A stretch of DNA of 23,418 nucleotides from DASPTB01 sp035623615 (GTDB taxonomy: Bacteria; Actinomycetota; UBA4738): positions 1-23,418 of the forward strand of contig DASPTB010000192.1 of the NCBI GenBank assembly GCA_035623615.1, read 5' to 3'. A program made the translations under genes and the position numbers. Shown here piece by piece: positions 15,460 through 20,694 of this stretch. The notes below the pieces were generated by a model, which was not told the DNA's origin, did no database searches, and was given only the letters and a program-made list of their open reading frames with translations. Numbering within the stretch: the stretch's first letter is position 1; each line of letters starts with the position of its first letter.

Positions 15460-15690
15460 CTACGAGAGGAGCAGGGCCGGCTGCGAGTGGACCGAGCACC
15501 GCGACCTGCGGTTGTATACGCTCAGGACGGTCTCGCACCCCTCGGCGGCGCAGACGCGGCCCGCCGGCGCCCGTCCGGCCCGCGCCACCTCGCTGCAGAC
15601 CTCGCAGACCGGTCGTCGCGAGCCGTCGCAATCGACGAGCGCGCCGCAGCTCTCGCATTCACGGAGGGACCCGCAGTCGTGCTCCCGCAT
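15460..15690 (-). CDS. Small cysteine-rich zinc-ribbon-like protein
   Basis: A 76-residue protein with nine cysteines and a Cys-x-x-His end. Cysteines are at 6, 12, 15, 21, 29, 32, 47, 52 and 65, with His68. The C-terminal unit (CAAEGC, then TVLSVYN, then RCSVH) has C-x4-C ... C-x2-H spacing expected to bind zinc; the N-terminal half has two CxxC pairs. The function is unknown; a nucleic-acid or protein-binding role is possible. The start is the ATG at 15690, 54 bases after the tRNA-Leu on the same strand, and the frame upstream runs into the tRNA, so a longer start is unlikely. Its stop lies 12 bases from the convergent propeller gene, which supports a real gene. I recall similar short TVLSxYN proteins in Actinobacteria but cannot name a family. 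Confidence 0.7.
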   Translation of the reverse strand: MREHDCGSLRECESCGALVDCDGSRRPVCEVCSEVARAGRAPAGRVCAAEGCETVLSVYNRRSRCSVHSQPALLLS

Positions 15691-15744
15691 GCCCCAATGG
15701 TCCCACCGATCGGACCGAACAGGTCGTCGCGGCCCGGGCCGAGG

Positions 15745-15828
15745 TGCCGGGAGGGGGAGTCGAACCCCCACGCCCTTGCGGGCACCGGATTTTGAGTCCG
15801 GCGCGTCTGCCAGTTCCGCCATCCCGGC
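15745..15828 (-). tRNA. tRNA-Leu (anticodon CAA)
   Basis: A type II tRNA of 84 bases. The acceptor stem is GCCGGGA (5', plus-strand 15822-15828) paired with TCCCGGC (plus-strand 15746-15752), with A73 at 15745. The anticodon stem is CCGGA/TCCGG around the loop CTCAAAA, anticodon CAA at 15792-15794, reading UUG. A long variable arm (TGCCCGCAAGGGCGT) and a T arm with GGTTCGACTC are present. The 3' CCA is not encoded: ACC is followed by T. Confidence 0.96.
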
Positions 15829-15840
15829 GCGCGAGACCCG

Positions 15841-15846
15841 AGTGTA
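15841..15846 (-). promoter_or_regulatory. -10 element of the tRNA-Leu gene
   Basis: Minus-strand TACACT ends 12 bases before the tRNA 5' end, a good position for a short 5' leader. No clear -35 is seen at 16-18 bases. Confidence 0.4.
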
Positions 15847-15983
15847 GCGAGGGGCGCTCCCGATCGATGAAGCTCCGTCACACTTGTCACATAAGGAATG
15901 CCAATCCCAACGACCGCTCGACGACGTAGAAAGACGACGCGAGCCGCGCCCCCGGCCATTCCTCCCCGGGTGGGACCTCGCGC

Positions 15984-15989
15984 TAGAAT
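15984..15989 (+). promoter_or_regulatory. -10 element of the amino acid ABC operon
   Basis: TAGAAT, 51 bases before the lipoprotein ATG, in a 212-base gap between the divergent tRNA and ABC genes. The -35 region is GC-rich and unconvincing. Two GTCAC direct repeats (15877-15881 and 15886-15890) lie further upstream and might be regulator half-sites, but that is speculative. Confidence 0.4.
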
Positions 15990-16040
15990 CCAGCCGCGGG
16001 AGGGGAGGCCCGTCCACAACGATCGAAAGGAAGGGCAAGC

Positions 16041-16985
16041 ATGGTTTCCAGAATCCACCGCTCGGGCCGCCTGACCCTCGTGGTCCTGGCCGCGACCACC
16101 CTGCTCGCCGCGGCCTGCGGGTCCAAGAGCACACCGTCGGGCAGCGGCGGAAGCGCAACCACGAACTCCGCGTGCGCGTCGGCGCCGAGCAACACCTACG
16201 GAGCCACCTGCGACCCGGCGCTCGCCGCCGAGGTCCCGTCCGCCCTGCGGTCGGCAGGGACGGTAAGCGTTGCGAGTGACGCGACCTACCCGCCGATGGA
16301 GTCGATCACTCCCGGCACCACGACCATCGTGGGGGCGGACCCCGACCTGGGCGCGGCGCTCGCGACCACCCTCGGGATCCCGTTCCAGTTCCAGAACGTG
16401 ACGTTCGGCAAGATCCTTCTGGGACTCAAGGCCGGCCAATACGACCTGGGCATGTCGTCGTTCACCGACGAGAAGTCCCGTGAGCAGACGGTCGACTTCG
16501 TCGACTACATGAAGGCCGGGACGTCCTTCGTGCTCCCGGCGTCCAGCTCGCTGAACCCCACCAGCCTGGACCAGATCTGCGGGCTCACGGTCGCCGTCGA
16601 GTCGGGCACGACCGAGCAGTCGGATGCGCAGTCGGCGAGCAAGAAGTGCACGTCGTCGGGAAAGAAGGCCGTGACGATCCTCGCCTACCCGGCGCAGACG
16701 CAAGCGAACCTCGCGCTGTCGGCCGGTCGCGCGCAGGTCATGATGGCGGACACGCCGGTGGCAGCGCTCCAGGTGACGTCGTCCGGTGGGAAGTTCAAGC
16801 TCGGGGGCGCATACGGCGTCGCTCCCTACGGCATCGCGATCCCGAAGGACAGCGGCATGGTCAAGCCGATCCAGGACGCGATGAACAAGCTCATCCAGAC
16901 CGGCGTGTACGCCAAGATCCTGCAGAAGTGGGGCCTCCAGACCGGCGCGATCCCCAGCGCCACGGTGAACGGGGCGATCTTCTAG
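16041..16985 (+). CDS. Amino acid ABC transporter substrate-binding lipoprotein
   Basis: A 314-residue extracytoplasmic receptor of the SBP family 3 type (polar amino acids). A lipoprotein signal peptide ends in LLAAAC, with lipidated Cys26, followed by a Ser/Gly linker. The mature domain begins near residue 72 with VSVASDATYPPME, then GADPDLGAALATTLG and QYDLGMSSFTDEKSREQ, the usual ligand-binding elements. An internal Cys pair (residues 174 and 207 approximately) could form a disulfide. AGGAAGGG five bases before the ATG is a strong ribosome site, as expected for a binding protein made in excess. The permease and ATPase genes follow directly. The ligand is not predictable beyond polar or acidic amino acids. 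Confidence 0.94.
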   Translation: MVSRIHRSGRLTLVVLAATTLLAAACGSKSTPSGSGGSATTNSACASAPSNTYGATCDPALAAEVPSALRSAGTVSVASDATYPPMESITPGTTTIVGADPDLGAALATTLGIPFQFQNVTFGKILLGLKAGQYDLGMSSFTDEKSREQTVDFVDYMKAGTSFVLPASSSLNPTSLDQICGLTVAVESGTTEQSDAQSASKKCTSSGKKAVTILAYPAQTQANLALSAGRAQVMMADTPVAALQVTSSGGKFKLGGAYGVAPYGIAIPKDSGMVKPIQDAMNKLIQTGVYAKILQKWGLQTGAIPSATVNGAIF

Positions 16986-17008
16986 GCGGGCTCAAAACGG
17001 GCGACTAG

Positions 17009-18019
17009 ATGACGGCCGACGCGGACGCGCCACAGGCCGGCGCGCAGATAGAGGGGGATGCCGGGGCCGAGATCAAGGCGGTCCCGGCTCGGCACCCCGG
17101 CCGATGGGTCGCGACGGTGATCGTCGCCTACGTCGTGGTCGTCTTCTTCCACGGCCTCATCACCAACCCGAACTTCGATTGGAGCGTCGTCAAGAAGAAC
17201 CTGTTCGACGGGTTCGTCATCAGAGGGGTCGGGTACACCTTGCTCCTGACGTTCCTGTCGATGATCGTCGGCGTGGCCCTCGGGACCCTTCTGGCGGTGA
17301 TGCGGCTGTCGCCGGTGAGGCTCATCTCCGGCACCGCGTGGGTCTACATCTGGTTCTTCCGCGGGACGCCCGTCTACGTGCAACTCCTCTTCTGGGGCAG
17401 CATCGGGGCACTGACGGGCAAGTCCGTGGCGCTGCAGATCCCCTGGCCGTTCGGGATCGTGCTGGCCTACGTGCCGGTGACGAAACTCATTCCGATCCTG
17501 GTGGCCGCCGTGCTCGGTCTCGGCCTGAACGAGGCCGCGTACATGGCGGAGATCGTTCGCGCCGGAATGGTCTCGGTCGGCGAGGGCCAGGCCGAAGCGG
17601 CCTCGTCGATCGGCATGACGCGGATGCAGGCCCTGCGGCTCGTCGTGTTGCCGCAGGCCATGCGGGTGATCATTCCGCCGACGGGGAACGAGACGATCGG
17701 CATGCTCAAGACCACGTCGCTGGCCGGGGTGGCGCTCGCGGTGCCCGACCTGACCTATGTCGTGACGCAGGTGTTTTCCGTGACATTCCAGATCATCCCG
17801 TGGCTGTTGATCGCCGTGATCTGGTACCTGATCCTGACGTCGATCCTCACGTGGGGACAGTTCTACGTCGAGCGGTACTACGCGCGTGGCTCCACCCGGG
17901 CGCTGCCCCCGACGCCCTTGCAGCGGTTCCGCGCGCTCTTCCTGCACAACCTGACGACGGTGCACTCCGCCGAGGGGAGGGCGCCGTTGGGCCCCCCGCC
18001 CCCTTCGGCGGCCCGGTGA
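17009..18019 (+). CDS. Amino acid ABC transporter permease, HisM/GlnP type
   Basis: A 336-residue membrane subunit forming the translocation path. The conserved cytoplasmic EAA loop that contacts the ATPase is NEAAYMAEIVRAG through GEGQAEAASSIGMT to LPQAMRVIIPP (about residues 174-222). The first hydrophobic segment (about 33-50) precedes the canonical permease core, which starts at GYTLLLTFLSMIVG. The protein is longer than the common 220-residue GlnP/HisM because of this extra N-terminal helix, a hydrophilic N-terminus and a 45-residue Pro-rich cytoplasmic C-terminal tail. It starts 23 bases after the lipoprotein gene and overlaps the ATPase by four bases (GTGA). It probably works as a homodimer, since only one permease gene is present. 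Confidence 0.94.
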   Translation: MTADADAPQAGAQIEGDAGAEIKAVPARHPGRWVATVIVAYVVVVFFHGLITNPNFDWSVVKKNLFDGFVIRGVGYTLLLTFLSMIVGVALGTLLAVMRLSPVRLISGTAWVYIWFFRGTPVYVQLLFWGSIGALTGKSVALQIPWPFGIVLAYVPVTKLIPILVAAVLGLGLNEAAYMAEIVRAGMVSVGEGQAEAASSIGMTRMQALRLVVLPQAMRVIIPPTGNETIGMLKTTSLAGVALAVPDLTYVVTQVFSVTFQIIPWLLIAVIWYLILTSILTWGQFYVERYYARGSTRALPPTPLQRFRALFLHNLTTVHSAEGRAPLGPPPPSAAR

Positions 18020-18795
18020 GCGCGATGGCGACGCAGACGCCGATGGTCAAGGCCGAACGCGTCCACAAGTCGTTCGGCCGGTTGGAGGTCCTTCGCGGTG
18101 TGAGCCTCGAGGTCATGCCCCGCGAGGTCATGGTGATCATCGGGCCCTCGGGGGGCGGAAAGTCCACGTTCCTGCGCTGCGTCAACCACCTGGAGAAGAT
18201 CAACGGCGGGCGCCTGTGGGTGGACGGTGAGCTGGTCGGCTACCAGCAGCGCGGCGCCAAGCTCTACGAGCTGAAGGACAACGAGGTGGCCCGGAAGCGC
18301 GCCGAGATCGGGATGGTCTTCCAGAGCTTCAACCTCTTCCCGCACATGACGGCGCTGGAGAACGTCATGGTCGGCCCCGTGCAGGTCAAGAAGGAGCACA
18401 AGGCCGCCGTCCGGACGCGGGCCGAAGAGCTGCTCAAGCGCGTCGGTCTCAGCGAGAAGGCCGGTTCGCATCCCGCTCAGCTCTCCGGCGGCCAGCAGCA
18501 GCGGGTCGCGATCGCGCGCGCCCTGGCGATGGAGCCGAAGCTGATGCTGTTCGACGAGCCCACGTCGGCCCTCGACCCGGAGCTCGTCGGCGAGGTGCTC
18601 GACGTCATGCGAGGCCTGGCGGACACCGGCATGACCATGATCGTGGTCACCCACGAGATCGGCTTCGCCCGGGAGGTGGGGGACAAGCTGCTGTTCATGG
18701 ACGGGGGCATCATCGTCGAGGCGGGTCCGCCCCGGGACATGATCGCGAGCCCCCAAGAGGAGCGCACTCGTCAGTTCCTCTCCAAGGTCCTCTAG
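18016..18795 (+). CDS. Amino acid ABC transporter ATPase, GlnQ type
   Basis: A 259-residue nucleotide-binding subunit that powers uptake. All motifs are intact: Walker A GPSGGGKST, Q-loop MVFQSFNLFPHMT, signature LSGGQQQR, Walker B LMLFDEPTSALD and the switch histidine in VVTHEIGFA. The sequence is typical of the polar amino acid subfamily (HisP/GlnQ). The insertion between Walker A and the Q-loop (YQQRGAKLYELKDNEVARK) is slightly longer than in E. coli GlnQ. The GTG at 18016 overlaps the permease stop; the ATG at 18025 is an alternative start and homology cannot separate them. It is followed after 27 bases by a small membrane protein gene on the same strand. Confidence 0.95.
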   Translation: MSAMATQTPMVKAERVHKSFGRLEVLRGVSLEVMPREVMVIIGPSGGGKSTFLRCVNHLEKINGGRLWVDGELVGYQQRGAKLYELKDNEVARKRAEIGMVFQSFNLFPHMTALENVMVGPVQVKKEHKAAVRTRAEELLKRVGLSEKAGSHPAQLSGGQQQRVAIARALAMEPKLMLFDEPTSALDPELVGEVLDVMRGLADTGMTMIVVTHEIGFAREVGDKLLFMDGGIIVEAGPPRDMIASPQEERTRQFLSKVL

Positions 18796-18822
18796 GGGTG
18801 CGCTGACGGAGGCCGCCGACGG

Positions 18823-18960
18823 ATGAGCAAGAGATGGGAGTTCAAGCCGGCAAATGGGCGGGAGGCGGTTCTCCTCGCGCTCGGTGTCGTCGTGATCGCC
18901 GTCGCGGGAATCGTGTCCGTCATCGGATTGGTGCGCTTCGCCCAGGGTCTGTTGCACTGA
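18823..18960 (+). CDS. 45-residue single-pass membrane protein in ABC operon
   Basis: A small open reading frame below usual length cutoffs. It encodes 45 residues: a basic and aromatic N-terminus (MSKRWEFKPANGREA), one hydrophobic helix of about 23 residues (15-37, rich in Val, Leu, Ile and Ala) and a short tail ending VRFAQGLLH. GGAGG lies ten bases before the ATG. Third positions are mostly G or C, as in the neighbouring genes, and the next stop falls just after the helix. It lies 27 bases behind the ATPase gene with no terminator between, so it is probably the fourth gene of the transporter operon. A regulatory or stabilising partner of the transporter is possible, but I recognise no family. 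Confidence 0.65.
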   Translation: MSKRWEFKPANGREAVLLALGVVVIAVAGIVSVIGLVRFAQGLLH

Positions 18961-18971
18961 AGCGGCGAGTC

Positions 18972-18994
18972 CCGGCGCCGTCGTTTCGCGCCGG
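18972..18994 (+). terminator. GC-rich hairpin after the ABC operon
   Basis: CCGGCGC (18972-18978), a nine-base loop and GCGCCGG (18988-18994), starting 12 bases after the microprotein stop. There is no T-run behind it, so it is at best a non-canonical terminator or an RNA 3'-end stabiliser. Confidence 0.4.
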
Positions 18995-19011
18995 ACGCGT
19001 TCACGGAGTCG

Positions 19012-19260
19012 AAAGAAAAGAGCGGGCCCGCGTCGCCTTTGGAACCGCTCGCGCCTTCCCCATACGCGAGCGTTGTCTACTCGGCGTCGCGGACCCGCTC
19101 AAAGGGTGGTCCCAAGCAACCTCTCCGCAACCTCCGGGCCCGTCCTCGTCTCGCTGCCGGAGCCGTCCCGGATCCGGAGACGATGTCTCCGGATCACCCG
19201 GTACGTTCCGGCGGGTCGACGTCGGTGCGTTCCCGTTGGTCCCGGCGGCCGCTTGGGACC
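19012..19260 (-). ncRNA. Candidate stand-alone structured small RNA, unknown family
   Basis: The gap between the convergent ABC operon and DUF554 gene is about 480 bases, long for this compact region. On the minus strand it has its own promoter (19268-19297), a folded body of about 250 bases and a stem with T-run. Stems: the 5' end GGTCCCAAGC (19251-19260) is complementary over 10 bases to 19108-19117; a perfect 11-bp hairpin with a 3-base loop lies at 19171-19195; an 18-bp stem with two mismatches joins 19083-19100 to 19020-19037 and encloses a perfect 8-bp stem (19065-19072 with 19046-19053). The 5' segment can instead pair locally with GGGACC at 19238-19243. Hallmark sequences of RNase P RNA, tmRNA and SRP RNA were not found. 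A 6S/Ms1-type RNA that binds RNA polymerase is one possibility by size and promoter. The alternative is a long 3' UTR of the DUF554 transcript. Confidence 0.5.
19020..19100 (-). terminator. Long stem followed by T-run at the ncRNA 3' end
   Basis: Minus-strand reading: an 18-base arm at 19083-19100 pairs with 19020-19037 (16 of 18), with a nested 8-bp hairpin, and is followed at once by TTTTCTTT (complement of 19012-19019). This is a credible intrinsic terminator for minus-strand transcription. On the plus strand no T-run follows. Confidence 0.55.
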
Positions 19261-19267
19261 GGCGCGA

Positions 19268-19297
19268 AAGGTAGCAAGCCCGCTCTCACACTGTCAA
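19268..19297 (-). promoter_or_regulatory. Consensus-like promoter of the candidate ncRNA
   Basis: Minus-strand TTGACA (19292-19297), 18-base spacer, TACCTT (19268-19273), then a GC-rich discriminator. The predicted start is near 19260. The sequence upstream is A/T-richer than the surroundings and holds the near-palindrome CACAATGTG (19307-19315). A perfect TTGACA far from any coding start on this strand is hard to explain by chance plus position alone. Confidence 0.55.
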
Positions 19298-19439
19298 CTC
19301 AGGAAACACATTGTGGTGCAGAGGTGTTCAACGATTTGCGCAGGTGGACGCCGTCGCGGCGCGCGTTCGGAAAGTGGCCGGAGTGACAAGGATTCCGTGC
19401 CGTGCGAAGGAGTGTCGACGGCCGACGAGTCTCGCCGCG

Positions 19440-20189
19440 TCATCGGAGATGCTCGAACACCGTGACGACGATCGGCGCGACGACGATCGCAGGAAGGAGG
19501 TTCGCAACGCGAACGTCGCGCAGCTCGAGGAGCCGCAGTCCGATGCCCACGATCATCACGCCGCCGACCGCGGTCATCGACGCGACCATCGCCGGATCGA
19601 AGACGTGAGCGAACGCGCTCGCCGCAAGCGACAGTGTTCCCTGGTACACGAGGATGGTGATGACCGCGAACCCCACGCCCCATCCCATCGCCGCCGCGAA
19701 CGCGAGTGCCGCGAACCCGTCGAGCGCCGACTTCACCAGCAAGAGCGACGGATCGCCGGACAGCCCGTTCTGGATCGACCCGAGGATCGTCAGCGGGCCG
19801 ACGCAGAACACGATCGAACCGACGACGAAGCCCTCGGTGAAGCGGCTCTGGCCGCGGCCGAAGCGCCGCTTCAGCGCGTCGCCGGCGACGTTCAGCCAGC
19901 GGTCGATGTCGATGGCTTCGCCGATCAGCGCGCCCACCAGGAGGCTCCCCAGGACGATCAGGGCGCTCCCGCGGGTCAGCGCCGCGAGGGGGCCGGTGAA
20001 CGCCTTCAGACCGTTGGCGACGCCCAGGACGAGGACGAAGAGCCCCACCGTCCACATGACGGTCTGCCGCATGCGCTCGGGGAACCGCGAGCCGAGGGTC
20101 GCGCCCACCGCCGTCCCGGCGAGGACCGTGGCCGCGTTGACCAGCGTGCCGGCCACCACCACCGACGCGAGCACTCCCGCGGCCGGCAC
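19440..20189 (-). CDS. DUF554 family membrane protein
   Basis: A 249-residue polytopic inner-membrane protein of the DUF554 family (E. coli YqgA-like). Its function is unknown; transport has been suggested for the family. Typical features are the N-terminal GTLVNAATVLAGTAVGATLG, the SALIVLGSLLVGALIGEAIDID segment with its acidic end, and FVVGSIVFCVGPLTILGSIQNGL. About six to seven hydrophobic segments are visible. The GTG at 20189 follows the stop of the upstream thioesterase gene after a single base, so the two are probably coupled; a GTG nearer the GTLVN motif is an alternative. The gene is convergent with the ABC operon, separated by the ncRNA region. Confidence 0.9.
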   Translation of the reverse strand: MPAAGVLASVVVAGTLVNAATVLAGTAVGATLGSRFPERMRQTVMWTVGLFVLVLGVANGLKAFTGPLAALTRGSALIVLGSLLVGALIGEAIDIDRWLNVAGDALKRRFGRGQSRFTEGFVVGSIVFCVGPLTILGSIQNGLSGDPSLLLVKSALDGFAALAFAAAMGWGVGFAVITILVYQGTLSLAASAFAHVFDPAMVASMTAVGGVMIVGIGLRLLELRDVRVANLLPAIVVAPIVVTVFEHLR

Positions 20190-20190
20190 G

Positions 20191-20670
20191 TCAGCCCTTG
20201 GGCACTTCGCGAACGGCGAGTGTCAGCCTGCCCACCGCGACGAGCCGGCCGTCGTCGTCGGTCACGCGCACGTCCCAGACGGCCGTCGTTCGGCCGGAGT
20301 GCAGCACCGTTCCGACGGCCGTGATCGAGCCGCCGCCGACCGACCGCAGGTGGTTGACGTTCAGCTCGATGCCCATCGCCATTCGGTCGGGCGCCGCGAT
20401 GGATGCGCCGATGGAGCCGACGGTCTCGCAGAGCGCCGCCGTTGCGCCGCCGTGCAGGACGCCGTACGGCTGGAGGTTCCCGTCGACCGGCATCCGCGCC
20501 GTGACGCTTTGGCCCGACGCCTCGAGCACCTCGATCCCCATGCGGGTGATCAGCGTCCGGTCGAGGGTCCCGCCGACGGCTCGGCCGACCTCGTCCAGCG
20601 ACGAATACGTCCCGGTGTCGTTGCCCGAGCCGCTCTCGGCGTCGCTCCCGGCCTCGGGTGGGCGCGTCAT
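20191..20670 (-). CDS. Hot-dog thioesterase, MenI/PaaI-like
   Basis: A 159-residue hot-dog fold acyl-CoA thioesterase. The signature NLQPYGVLHGGATAALCETVG places His73-Gly-Gly and the probable catalytic Glu82 as in MenI (DHNA-CoA hydrolase of menaquinone synthesis) and EntH. The motif is shared by both and by PaaI relatives, so the substrate is open. MenI would suit a menaquinone user, but no men gene is nearby. The family length is about 136 residues; the extra 20 or so residues at the N-terminus are polar and may be untranslated if a later start is used. The ATG at 20670 is kept because a TAGACT hexamer lies six bases upstream, fitting a leaderless start. It is divergent from polA. Confidence 0.88.
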   Translation of the reverse strand: MTRPPEAGSDAESGSGNDTGTYSSLDEVGRAVGGTLDRTLITRMGIEVLEASGQSVTARMPVDGNLQPYGVLHGGATAALCETVGSIGASIAAPDRMAMGIELNVNHLRSVGGGSITAVGTVLHSGRTTAVWDVRVTDDDGRLVAVGRLTLAVREVPKG

Positions 20671-20676
20671 CGGGCG

Positions 20677-20686
20677 AGTCTACAAT
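20677..20686. promoter_or_regulatory. Overlapping divergent -10 elements, polA and thioesterase
   Basis: Plus-strand TACAAT (20681-20686) is eight bases before the polA GTG; minus-strand TAGACT (20677-20682) is six bases before the thioesterase ATG. The hexamers overlap by two bases in a 24-base intergenic region, so the two polymerases cannot bind at once. Neither start has a Shine-Dalgarno. Confidence 0.5.
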
Positions 20687-20694
20687 CGGGCTCG

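Noticed and set aside
15841..16040. A riboswitch before the amino acid ABC operon
   Set aside because: The leader after the likely -10 is only about 45 bases and shows no aptamer-like structure or terminator.
19012..19260. RNase P RNA, tmRNA or SRP RNA
   Set aside because: The conserved RNase P element GAGGAAAGTCC, the tmRNA tRNA-like ends and the SRP GGAAGC-type apical motif were looked for on both strands and not found.
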